Below are positions 8,546-17,489 of a DNA stretch of 64,000 bases, in pieces. The notes beneath the pieces are model-generated. The model ran no database searches and had not been told where the DNA came from. It saw nothing but the letters and a program-made list of their open reading frames with translations. Where the stretch lies: positions 29,770 to 93,769 of the forward strand of contig JAFGTV010000038.1 of the NCBI GenBank assembly GCA_016938875.1. Direction: 5' to 3'. Within the stretch, counting starts at the first letter, position 1, and each line of letters starts with the position of its first letter. Source of the stretch: Paracoccaceae bacterium. GTDB taxonomy: Bacteria > Pseudomonadota > Alphaproteobacteria > Rhodobacterales > Rhodobacteraceae. The position numbers and the translations under genes were made by a program.

Positions 8546-8568
8546 CGGGGCGCGCCAAACGCGCCCCG
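8546..8568 (+). other. Intercistronic hairpin between TRAP receptor and permease genes
   Basis: CGGGGCGCG (8546-8554) pairs perfectly with CGCGCCCCG (8560-8568) across a 5-base loop CCAAA. There is no T-run, so it is not a good intrinsic terminator. Hairpins in this place commonly protect the binding-protein message from 3' decay and lower permease expression relative to the receptor; that role is inferred. Confidence 0.6.
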
Positions 8569-8641
8569 TTCCCCAAGGCGCAGCGATAGCGCCGATGAAT
8601 GACATGGCCGCGCCGCCGCGGTCCAGCCGGGAGAACGGGAC

Positions 8642-11251
8642 ATGACCGACAAGACCGCCAAGGGCCGTGCCCTGTCCGAAGAGGAACTTCAGGAACTGGT
8701 TGCGGCCTCTGATTCCGGGGCGCGAAATCCTGCGGGATCGGTGGGCCTCTTCCTGGCCGTTCTGGCGGTGCTGTGGTCGCTCTTTCAGATCCTGCTGGCC
8801 TCGCCGGTGTCCAACCTGGTGCTGCCCGGCGATTTGATCAACAATTCACGCCAGATCCACCTGGCATTTGCCATCTTCCTGGCCTTCACCGCCTATCCCG
8901 CGTTCAAGTCCAGCCCCCGGCGCTTTGTCCCTGTTCAGGACTGGGTGTTTGCCGGCGCGGGCGCCTTTATCGCGATGTATGGCTATGTTTTCTATGACAA
9001 GATCGTGCAATCGGGCGGTCTGGCCGACAATACGGACAAGTGGTTCGCGCTGGCGGGGCTGTTACTGCTGTTCGAGGCGGCGCGCCGCGCGCTGGGCCCG
9101 GCCATGGCGATCATCGCCACGATTTTCCTGGTCTATGTGTTCTTTGGCGCGGCGTCATGGGTGCCCGATGTGATCCGCTGGAAAGGCGCCAGCCTGCAAA
9201 AGGCCATGAGCCACATGTGGATCACCTCGGAGGGCGTGTTCGGCATCGCGCTGGGCGTGTCGACCAAGTTCGTCTTTCTCTTCGTGCTGTTCGGCGCGCT
9301 TTTGGAAAAGGCGGGGGCGGGCAATTATTTCATCAAGATGGCCTTTGGCGCGCTGGGGCATCTGCGCGGCGGACCGGCCAAGGCCGCCGTGGTGGGATCG
9401 GCCGCCACCGGGCTGATCTCGGGCTCGTCCATCGCCAACGTGGTGACCACCGGCACCTTTACGATCCCGCTGATGAAGCGGGTGGGCTTTACCAGCGAAC
9501 AGGCCGGCGCGGTCGAGGTCGCCAGTTCCGTCAACGGCCAGATCATGCCCCCCGTGATGGGGGCCGCGGCCTTTTTGATGGTCGAATACGTGGGCATTTC
9601 CTATGTCGAGGTGATCACCCACGCCTTTCTGCCGGCGGTGATCTCCTATATCGCGCTGCTCTATATCGTGCATCTCGAGGCGGTGAAGCGGAACATGCCG
9701 ACGCTGGGGGATCGCGTCACCTCGCTGGGGCGCACGATCGGCGGCATGATGGCCTTTTTCGTGGGCTTTGCGGCACTGTGCTATGGGGTGCAATACCCGG
9801 TGGGCTGGGTCGCGGCGGCGGTGCCCGAGGGCGCGGGCTGGGTGCTGGCCGGGCTGGTGTTCCTGGCCTATGTCGCGCTGCTGGCGCTGGCCGCGACGGT
9901 GCCCGACCTGGAACCCGACGATCCCAACGCCCCGGACGTGACCCTGCCGGTGGTGTCCGAGATCTATAAATCCGGTCTCTATTACCTGCTGCCGATCATC
10001 GTGCTGGTCTACTTCCTGATGATTGAGCAGAAATCGCCGGGCCTGTCGGCCTTTTGGGCGACGGCGTTGCTGTTCGCGATCCTGCTGACCCAGCGCCCGC
10101 TCAAGGCGATGTTCCGGGGCGGCGCCGAAATGGTGGCGGCGTTCCGCGGCGGGGTGGGCGACCTGGTGCAGGGGCTGATCGACGGCGCGCGCAACATGAT
10201 CGGTATCGGCCTGGCCACGGCCACGGCGGGGGTGATCGTGGGCACCGTGACGCTGACCGGGATCGGCCAGGTGATGGCGGACCTGGTCGAATTCGTCTCG
10301 GGCGGGAACCTGATCCTGATGCTGCTGTTTGTCGGGATCCTATCGCTGATCCTGGGCATGGGCTTGCCGACCACGGCCAACTACATCGTCGTCAGCTCGC
10401 TGATGGCGGGGGTCGTGGTGGAACTGGGGGCGCAATCGGGGCTGATCGTGCCGCTGATCGCGGTGCATCTGTTCGTGTTCTACTTCGGGATCATGGCGGA
10501 TGTGACGCCACCCGTGGGGCTGGCCAGTTTCGCCGCCGCCGCCGTATCGGGCGGGGACGCGATCCGCACCGGCTTCATCGCGTTTTTCTACAGCTTGCGG
10601 ACCGTGGCGCTGCCGTTCGTGTTCATCTTCAACACCGATCTGTTGCTGATCGACGTGGGCTGGGTGCAGGGCATCGTGGTGTTCGTGGTCTCTACCATCG
10701 CGATCCTGGTCTTTACCGCTGGCACCATGGGCTGGTTCCTGACCAAAAGCCGGATTTACGAAAGCATCGCGCTGGTGCTGATCGCCTTTGTGCTGTTCCG
10801 GCCGGATTATGTCATGGACAAATTGCAGCCGCCCTTTGCCAACCTGCCCCCGGCGCAGTTCGAACAGGCGCTGGCAGCGGCCCAGCCGGGGCAGGATCTG
10901 CGCCTGGTGGTGTCCGGTCCCGACTACGATACCGGCGAGATCAAGCAGACGACCCTGGTCGTCACCGTCGCGGACGAGGGGGACGCCGCCGCGCGTCTGG
11001 CCGCCACCGGGCTTTTGCCGATTGCCGAGGGGGATGTGCTGAAGCTGGACGAGCCGATGTTCAGCTCGCCCTTTGCCGAGACGATGCAAGGGTTTGATTT
11101 CTATGGTGACGAGCCGGTAACGGTCAGCGCGTTGCGGGTGCCGCAGTCCCAGCTCCCGCAAGAGTTGGTGTTTATCCCGGCGCTGCTGCTGCTGGCTGGT
11201 GTCGCCTTCCTTCAACGTGGCCGCGCCGCGCGGCAGGGAGTTCCCGCATGA
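8642..11251 (+). CDS. TRAP transporter fused permease (4TM/12TM type)
   Basis: Inner-membrane permease in which the small DctQ-like and large DctM-like subunits are fused, as is usual for TAXI-TRAP systems; 869 aa. A cytosolic N-terminus (about 30 residues) leads into many hydrophobic helices. The DctM-type signature GLPTTANYIVVSSLMAG lies in the second half, together with GSAATGLISGSSIANVVTTG and SSVNGQIMPPVMGAAAFLMV in the first. The C-terminal about 170 residues include a polar stretch (FANLPPAQFEQALAAAQPGQ and beyond) resembling the DUF3394 tail of this family. The stop overlaps the universal stress gene start by 4 bases. Confidence 0.93.
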   Translation: MTDKTAKGRALSEEELQELVAASDSGARNPAGSVGLFLAVLAVLWSLFQILLASPVSNLVLPGDLINNSRQIHLAFAIFLAFTAYPAFKSSPRRFVPVQDWVFAGAGAFIAMYGYVFYDKIVQSGGLADNTDKWFALAGLLLLFEAARRALGPAMAIIATIFLVYVFFGAASWVPDVIRWKGASLQKAMSHMWITSEGVFGIALGVSTKFVFLFVLFGALLEKAGAGNYFIKMAFGALGHLRGGPAKAAVVGSAATGLISGSSIANVVTTGTFTIPLMKRVGFTSEQAGAVEVASSVNGQIMPPVMGAAAFLMVEYVGISYVEVITHAFLPAVISYIALLYIVHLEAVKRNMPTLGDRVTSLGRTIGGMMAFFVGFAALCYGVQYPVGWVAAAVPEGAGWVLAGLVFLAYVALLALAATVPDLEPDDPNAPDVTLPVVSEIYKSGLYYLLPIIVLVYFLMIEQKSPGLSAFWATALLFAILLTQRPLKAMFRGGAEMVAAFRGGVGDLVQGLIDGARNMIGIGLATATAGVIVGTVTLTGIGQVMADLVEFVSGGNLILMLLFVGILSLILGMGLPTTANYIVVSSLMAGVVVELGAQSGLIVPLIAVHLFVFYFGIMADVTPPVGLASFAAAAVSGGDAIRTGFIAFFYSLRTVALPFVFIFNTDLLLIDVGWVQGIVVFVVSTIAILVFTAGTMGWFLTKSRIYESIALVLIAFVLFRPDYVMDKLQPPFANLPPAQFEQALAAAQPGQDLRLVVSGPDYDTGEIKQTTLVVTVADEGDAAARLAATGLLPIAEGDVLKLDEPMFSSPFAETMQGFDFYGDEPVTVSALRVPQSQLPQELVFIPALLLLAGVAFLQRGRAARQGVPA

Positions 11252-11679
11252 CCCGTTCGATCCTTTGCGCCATTGATGTCAGCCAACCCGAGGTCGACAG
11301 AGAGGTGCTGCGCACCGCGGTCAAACTGGCCGATATCGACAAGGCCCGCCTGGATGTCATCACCGTGGTCCCCGATTTCGGGATGAGCGTGGTGGGCGGC
11401 TATTTCGACAAGGATTTCCACGCAAAGGCCGTGGCCAAGGCGCGCGATATCCTCAACGCCTTCGTCGAAAGCGAGATCGGCGCCGAGGCCAACGCCCAGG
11501 TGCGCCACATCATCGCGACCGGCAAGGCCTACGAGGAAATCCTGCATGCCGCCCACGAGGCGGGGACCGACCTGATCATCGTCGGCTCGCACAAGCCCGA
11601 CCTGCGCGACTATCTGCTGGGCCCGAATGCCGCGCGGGTGGTGCGCCATTCGGATTGTTCGGTCTACGTGGTGCGCTAG
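11248..11679 (+). CDS. Universal stress protein (UspA family)
   Basis: 143 aa Rossmann-like UspA-fold protein. It begins MTRSILCAIDVSQPEVDREV and ends with the nucleotide-binding signature running from LIIVGSHKPDLRDYLLGPNA to SDCSVYVV, a variant of the G2xG9xGS/T loop that marks ATP-binding members. Its ATG overlaps the TGA of the TRAP permease (ATGA), so it is translated with the transporter. A Usp protein encoded with a TRAP system is known from the halophile ectoine importer TeaABC-TeaD, where the Usp binds ATP and modulates transport; a similar role is likely here. Confidence 0.92.
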   Translation: MTRSILCAIDVSQPEVDREVLRTAVKLADIDKARLDVITVVPDFGMSVVGGYFDKDFHAKAVAKARDILNAFVESEIGAEANAQVRHIIATGKAYEEILHAAHEAGTDLIIVGSHKPDLRDYLLGPNAARVVRHSDCSVYVVR

Positions 11680-11728
11680 GGCAGGGCGCGGACTGCCGCG
11701 CCGGGGCTGCCTTGGCGGTGCGCTCGCG

Positions 11729-12226
11729 TCAGGGGCGGTCGCGCCCATAGGCCACGATCCCCAACTGGCGCGCCGCGGCCAGCGACAGGATCCCGCTGTC
11801 CAGCCCCCGCAGCGCCTGATAGCGGCGTATCGCGCCCCGCGTCGCGCCATCCATCCGCCCGGTGATCGGCCCGGAATACACGTCGCGCACCTTTAGCGCG
11901 CGTTGCAGGGCGGCCACTTGCCCGGCATCCATGCGGGCCGGGCAGGGGATTTCGAACCACAGCATGCGGCGCTCACGCAGGATCCGCTGATGCGTCTCGG
12001 TCCGATAGGTCGCCCCCGCGCCGGTCCCGGCCGGGTCCAACCGCACCTGTTCGGTCACCGTCTCAAAGGTCGCGGGGGTTTCGTCCTTGGCCCAGCACTG
12101 TCCGGGGATGGCCCGGGGCGGCGGGGTCGTGCGGATGGGAATCGGCCCCATGGGCGCGGGTGCGGTGCTCTGGCAGGCGCATAGCCAAAGCGCCGCAAGC
12201 CCGAAGAGGGGGCGAAGGTAGGTCAT
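11729..12226 (-). CDS. Peptidoglycan-binding-domain lipoprotein
   Basis: 165 aa predicted lipoprotein. The N-terminus MTYLRPLFGLAALWLCACQS carries a lipobox ending at Cys18. A proline-rich linker (about 22-42) follows, then a conserved middle (CWAKDETPATFETVTEQVRL) seen in alphaproteobacterial envelope proteins. The C-terminal part (about 105-155; VAALQRALKVRDVYSGPITG, then RGAIRRYQALRGLDSG) is a PG_binding_1-type domain. It probably sits in the outer membrane and touches the cell wall. It converges with the universal stress gene; nearby genes do not reveal a partner. Confidence 0.82.
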   Translation of the reverse strand: MTYLRPLFGLAALWLCACQSTAPAPMGPIPIRTTPPPRAIPGQCWAKDETPATFETVTEQVRLDPAGTGAGATYRTETHQRILRERRMLWFEIPCPARMDAGQVAALQRALKVRDVYSGPITGRMDGATRGAIRRYQALRGLDSGILSLAAARQLGIVAYGRDRP

Positions 12227-12274
12227 GCTGTGCGTCCGGGATAGGGCTGCGTGGGGCCATTCTCGGGGAACAAG

Positions 12275-13113
<839 letters not shown>

Positions 13114-13114
<1 letters not shown>

Positions 13115-13818
13115 TGTGGCGGGCGGCCTTCGTGCTGGCCGCCTGTCTCGCGCCATGCCTGGCCGCGCCCGCGGCGGCCCAGATCACCTCGGCCCGTTAC
13201 GCCGACCCCACGACCCGTTATGACCACGCGATCCTGGGCGACGCGGTGGAATGGGGCACGCTGGTGCTGCACCTGGCGGGCGGGGACCGCCGGCGCATCG
13301 TGCTGCCGACCTCCCGCGTCTTCGAGGATATCGAACCGCGCCTGGCCGATCTCGACGGCGACGGCGCGCCCGAGGTCATCGCGGTGGAAACCGATCTCGA
13401 CCGCGGCGCGCGCCTGTCGGTCTATGGCGCCAACGGCCTGATCGCAGCCACCCCCTTCATCGGCACCCGCCATCGCTGGCTGGCCCCGGTGGGCGCGGCG
13501 GATCTGGACGGCGACGGGCGGATGGAAATCGCCTATGTCGATCGCCCGCACCTGGCGCGCACCCTGCGTATCTGGCGCTTCGCGAATGGTCAGCTCACCC
13601 AGATCGCCGTATCCCGGGGCCTGACCAATCACCGCATCGGCGACACGATCCTCTCGGGCGGCATCCGCGATTGCGGCACAGGCCCCGAGATGATCCTCGC
13701 CGACCCGGGCTGGACCCGGCTGATCGCGGCCCGCCTGACGGGCGAAGGTATCGTACAGCGCGGGCTTGATCTGCCCGCCACGCCCCGGGCCTTTGCCACG
13801 GCGCTTGCCTGCCGTTAG
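13114..13818 (+). CDS. FG-GAP/VCBS repeat-containing exported protein
   Basis: 234 aa protein with a signal peptide ([22 protein letters not shown], cleaved before QITSARY). Two Asp-rich calcium-binding loops are seen: [19 protein letters not shown] and [19 protein letters not shown], the core of FG-GAP/VCBS beta-propeller repeats. It is probably periplasmic. Similar short proteins are common in Rhodobacteraceae beside ferredoxin genes, and here the ATG shares one base with the ferredoxin stop, so the two are co-translated; the functional reason is unknown. It converges on purD. Confidence 0.83.
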
Positions 13819-13832
13819 GCGCGGCCTTGGCC

Positions 13833-13864
13833 CTTCTTCTGGTCCGAAATATCCTCGGGGGGTG
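13833..13864 (-). repeat. Intergenic repeat copy 1 (CTTCTTCTGGTCC family)
   Basis: The plus strand reads CTTCTTCTGGTCC, GAAATATCC, then TCGGGGGGTG. The second copy at 21122-21152 is in inverse orientation with only small differences. Both copies sit in convergent or 3' gaps beside a GC-rich hairpin, as expected for a dispersed genomic repeat. I recall similar sequences from Rhodobacteraceae genomes. Confidence 0.6.
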
Positions 13865-13883
13865 AATTGGCCGCCAGGCCAAG

Positions 13884-13906
13884 AGGGGGGCGGACAGCCC
13901 CCCTTT
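13884..13906. terminator. GC hairpin between convergent FG-GAP and purD genes
   Basis: AGGGGGGC (13884-13891) pairs with GCCCCCCT (13897-13904) across the loop GGACA, followed by TT. It lies in the 100-base gap between two converging genes, so it may end transcription from the plus side. The short T-run makes it a moderate terminator. Confidence 0.5.
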
Positions 13907-13918
13907 CCCCGTCCCGCG

Positions 13919-15181
13919 CTAAAGCGCGCGCCAGCCGATATCGCGCCGGTAGAACCCGCCCGGCCAGTCGATCCGATCGACCATCCCATAGGCCCGTGCG
14001 CGGGCCTCTGCCAGGCTGGCGCCGCGCGCGGTGACGTTCAGAACCCGCCCGCCGGTGGCCACCACCTGGCCGCCCGCCTGGGCGGTTCCGGCGTGAAAAA
14101 CCATATGCGCGCTATCCTGGGCCAGCCCGTCCAGCCCACCGATCGGCGTGCCCTTTTCATAGGCCCCCGGATAGCCCTTTGCGGCCATCACCACGCTCAG
14201 CGCGTGATCCGCGGCCCAGTTGACGCGGGCGCCGTCCAGCCGCCCCTCGGCACAGGCCAGCAGCAGATCCAGGACCTGCCCGCCCAGTCGCATCATCAGC
14301 ACCTGGCATTCGGGATCGCCGAACCGGACATTGTATTCCACCAGCCGCGGCTGGCCGTCCTCGATCATCAACCCGACATAGAGTACCCCGCGATAGGGCG
14401 TGCCGCGCCGGGCCATCTCGGCCATGGTGGGTTTGACGATCTCGTCCAGTGCGCGGGCGCAGACCGCATCGGTCATCACCGGGGCGGGGGAATAGGCGCC
14501 CATGCCGCCGGTGTTGGGACCGGTGTCGCCCTCGCCCACGCGCTTGTGGTCCTGGGCGGTGCCGATCGGCAGCACGTTTTCCCCGTCGCACAGCACAAAG
14601 AACGACGCCTCTTCGCCTTGCATGAATTCCTCGATCACCACCTCGGCGCCGGCGCCGCCAAAGGCCCCGGCGAACATCTCGTCCACCGCCGCCAGCGCCT
14701 GGTCCAGGGTCTCTGCCACGATCACGCCCTTGCCCGCGGCCAGCCCGTCGGCCTTGACCACGATGGGCGCGCCCTGGGTCCGCACATAGGCCTTGGCGGC
14801 CTCGGCGTCGGTGAAATGGCCATAGCGCGCGGTCGGTGCGCCGCAGGCATCGCAGACCTGCTTGGTAAAGGCCTTGGAGCTTTCCAGTGCCGCGGCGGCC
14901 TGGCTGGGCCCGAAACAGGCGATCCCGGCACTGGCCAGGCGGTCGGCCACGCCAGCGGCCAGCGGCGCCTCGGGGCCGATCACCACGAAATCGACGGCGT
15001 TCTCCTCGGCAAAGGTGGCCACCGCGCCGCCATCCTCGATGTCCAGGGTGGCGCATTCGGCGATCGCGGCGATCCCGGCATTGCCCGGCGCCACGATCAG
15101 CCGGTCACAGCGCGGGTTCTGCAAGATCGCCCAGGCCAGCGCATGTTCGCGCCCGCCGCCACCGAGAATGAGGATGTTCAT
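13919..15181 (-). CDS. purD: Phosphoribosylamine-glycine ligase (GAR synthetase)
   Basis: Cytosolic enzyme of purine synthesis that joins 5-phosphoribosylamine and glycine using ATP. 420 aa from ATG 15181 (MNILILGGGGREHALAWAIL), the family length; the longer in-frame extension is not conserved-looking. N-domain glycine loop GGGGREHA, ATP-grasp core VVKADGLAAGKGV and IEEFMQGEEASFFVLCDGE, and the diagnostic HKRVGEGDTGPNTGGMGAYS are all present. Divergent from xseA with an 82-base gap. Monocistronic as far as seen. Confidence 0.96.
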   Translation of the reverse strand: MNILILGGGGREHALAWAILQNPRCDRLIVAPGNAGIAAIAECATLDIEDGGAVATFAEENAVDFVVIGPEAPLAAGVADRLASAGIACFGPSQAAAALESSKAFTKQVCDACGAPTARYGHFTDAEAAKAYVRTQGAPIVVKADGLAAGKGVIVAETLDQALAAVDEMFAGAFGGAGAEVVIEEFMQGEEASFFVLCDGENVLPIGTAQDHKRVGEGDTGPNTGGMGAYSPAPVMTDAVCARALDEIVKPTMAEMARRGTPYRGVLYVGLMIEDGQPRLVEYNVRFGDPECQVLMMRLGGQVLDLLLACAEGRLDGARVNWAADHALSVVMAAKGYPGAYEKGTPIGGLDGLAQDSAHMVFHAGTAQAGGQVVATGGRVLNVTARGASLAEARARAYGMVDRIDWPGGFYRRDIGWRAL

Positions 15182-15263
15182 GGGGGTCTCCCGCTTGGCC
15201 TTTGGTTGCGGGCGTTCTAGGCTGAGCCCCGCGCCATGACAAGCGAGAGCCCCGAGAGATCCC

Positions 15264-16811
15264 ATGTCAGACCTGATCGAAGAGGACGGCCCCGGCCCGA
15301 ACGCTCCCGAATTCACCGTTTCGGAAATTTCGGGGGCGGTGAAACGCACCGTCGAGGGGGCGTTCACCCATATCCGCGTGCGCGGCGAGGTGGGGCGCGT
15401 CAGCCGGCCGCGTTCGGGTCACATCTATCTGGATCTCAAGGATGATCGCAACGTGCTTGCCAGCGTGATCTGGAAGGGGGTGGCGGGCCGTCTGGCCACC
15501 CAGCCCGAGGAAGGGATGGAGGTGGTCGCCACCGGGCGGCTGACAACGTTTGGCGGGCAGTCGCGTTACCAGATGGTGATCGAGGATATCGCCCCGGCAG
15601 GCGTCGGCGCGCTGATGGCGATGCTGGAAAAGCGCAAGGCTGCGCTGGCCGCAGAGGGTCTGTTCGCGCCCGAGCGCAAGCGCGCCTTGCCCTATCTGCC
15701 AGAGGTGATCGGCGTTGTGACCTCGCCCTCGGGGGCGGTGATCCGCGACATCCTGCACCGGCTGCGCGACCGTTTCCCGCGCAAGGTGCTGATCTGGCCG
15801 GTGGCGGTGCAGGGGGCCAATTGCGCCCCCGAGGTGGCCCGCGCGATCCGCGGCTTCAACGCGCTGCAACCGGGCGGCGCGCTGCCCCGGCCCGACCTGC
15901 TGATCGTGGCGCGTGGCGGTGGCAGCCTGGAGGATCTGTGGGGCTTCAACGAAGAGATCGTGGTGCGTGCGGCGGCCGAATCGCAGATCCCGCTGATTTC
16001 CGCGGTGGGCCACGAAACCGACACCACGCTGATCGACTTTGCCGCCGATCGCCGCGCGCCCACCCCCACCGCCGCCGCCGAGATGGCGGTGCCGGTGCGG
16101 CTGGACCTGCTGGCCTGGCTGGACGGGCAAGAGGCGCGCCGGTCGGGCGCGATGGTGCGTGGGCTATCCCAGCGTCGCCAACGTCTGGCCGATCTGTCGC
16201 GCGCGCTGCCCCGGCCCGAAACCCTGGTGCAATTCGCCGCCCAACGGCTGGATCGCGCCTCGGACCGGCTGCCCGCCGCGCTGCGTGCGCGGGTGTCGCG
16301 CGAACGGCTGCGCCTGTCCGAGGCCGCCGCCGCGCTGCGCCCGGCCACCCTGCGCCGCCGCCTGGCCGAGGAACGCCGCCGCCTGGACGACCGCGCGGAC
16401 CGGGTTGCGCCTGCGCTGGACCGGTTGCTGCGCCAGCGTCGCCGCGACCTGGCGACCTGCGCCGCGCGGATCCGCCCCGAGGCGCTGTCGCGCGAGATCG
16501 ACGCCCGGCGCCGCGCGCTGGCACTGTTGGACCGGCGGCTGGTCAGCGCGCTGCGGGCCGATCTGGACCGGCGCCAGGCCCGGCTGGAGGGGTTGGAGCG
16601 CATGCGCCAGGGGCTGAGCTATCAAGAGACCCTGCGCCGGGGCTATGCGGTCGTGCGCGCGGGCCCGACGGTGATCACCACCCGCGCCGCCGCCGAACGC
16701 GCCGGCGCGCTGGAGATCGAGTTCCAGGATGGCCGCCTGGCCGTCGGCGGACGCCCGGCCCCGCGCGGGCGCAAGACCGACGAGCCGCCAGGGCAGGGCA
16801 ATCTGTTCTAG
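15264..16811 (+). CDS. xseA: Exodeoxyribonuclease VII large subunit
   Basis: Catalytic subunit of exonuclease VII, which degrades single-stranded DNA from either end in complex with many XseB subunits. 515 aa. N-terminal OB-fold (about 14-115; GEVGRVSRPRSGHIYLDLKD), then the Exonuc_VII_L catalytic region with RGGGSLEDLWGFNEE and VGHETDTTLIDFAADRRAPT. This is followed by a long Arg-rich helical segment (about 290-450) that forms the XseB-binding coiled coil. The C-terminus closes with the conserved LSYQETLRRGYAVVR. The XseB gene is not next to it. Confidence 0.95.
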   Translation: MSDLIEEDGPGPNAPEFTVSEISGAVKRTVEGAFTHIRVRGEVGRVSRPRSGHIYLDLKDDRNVLASVIWKGVAGRLATQPEEGMEVVATGRLTTFGGQSRYQMVIEDIAPAGVGALMAMLEKRKAALAAEGLFAPERKRALPYLPEVIGVVTSPSGAVIRDILHRLRDRFPRKVLIWPVAVQGANCAPEVARAIRGFNALQPGGALPRPDLLIVARGGGSLEDLWGFNEEIVVRAAAESQIPLISAVGHETDTTLIDFAADRRAPTPTAAAEMAVPVRLDLLAWLDGQEARRSGAMVRGLSQRRQRLADLSRALPRPETLVQFAAQRLDRASDRLPAALRARVSRERLRLSEAAAALRPATLRRRLAEERRRLDDRADRVAPALDRLLRQRRRDLATCAARIRPEALSREIDARRRALALLDRRLVSALRADLDRRQARLEGLERMRQGLSYQETLRRGYAVVRAGPTVITTRAAAERAGALEIEFQDGRLAVGGRPAPRGRKTDEPPGQGNLF

Positions 16812-16837
16812 GCCGGTCCGCGCGCCCCGATGTCGGG

Positions 16838-17242
16838 CTAAACGCCCACCTCGGGGCCGGTGCAGATCAGCGGATCGGGGCTTTGGTTCACCTCGATCAA
16901 CTCGGTCTGTTCGGGATCATTTTCAAAGCGCGCCATCAACCCGGTCGGCGCGCGGTAAAAGCTCCAGCATTGGGGATCGCCGGGGTCGTGGTCATAGCTG
17001 AAACAGATTTGCCCGCCGGCCTCGTACCACATGCCCTCAGCGCATTCGCCGTCGAGGAACGTCCAGATCACCTGCCGCCCGGGCAGGTATTGCTCGGCCC
17101 CATAGGTCTGACCGCGCATCGCGTAGAACAGCGTCTTGCCGGTGGCATAGCTCTCGAATTGCGCCGCGGTCATCGGCTCCTCGGCCAGCGCGGGCAGGGC
17201 CAATGCAACCAGGATCGTCAGGGCGGTCAGGGGCTGGCGCAT
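16838..17242 (-). CDS. Exported hypothetical protein, 134 aa
   Basis: Small protein with a clear signal peptide (MRQPLTALTILVALALPALA, cleaved before EEPMT). The mature part begins MTAAQFESYATGKTLFYAMR and contains LDGECAEGMWYEAGGQICF and DPGDPQCWSFYRAPTG, with four cysteines that may form disulfides in the periplasm. The start at 17242 was chosen because it begins the signal peptide; the longer frame to 17446 is not protein-like. Related sequences are, to my knowledge, hypothetical proteins of Rhodobacteraceae. It faces xseA tail to tail and is divergent from ftsY. Confidence 0.8.
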   Translation of the reverse strand: MRQPLTALTILVALALPALAEEPMTAAQFESYATGKTLFYAMRGQTYGAEQYLPGRQVIWTFLDGECAEGMWYEAGGQICFSYDHDPGDPQCWSFYRAPTGLMARFENDPEQTELIEVNQSPDPLICTGPEVGV

Positions 17243-17489
17243 GGGCTCTCCGTCAACTCGTTCACGTTCAATCTGACAGAGCGGGGCGCGCTTGGCCAGT
17301 GCGGGATGGGTGCGAATCGGGGCAGGCGAACCCGCGCCGGGCAACGGGGTGCGGCGGCGCGCGACATGGGCGCGCGGGGCTGTGCGGTGCACGATGTCAG
17401 AGGCGGTGCAGGCCCCGACCCCTTCCATATCGGGACGTTTGCGCATAGGTCAGGGCAGGGTCCGTTCGCGTGGCCCGGCAGGAGGCGAC

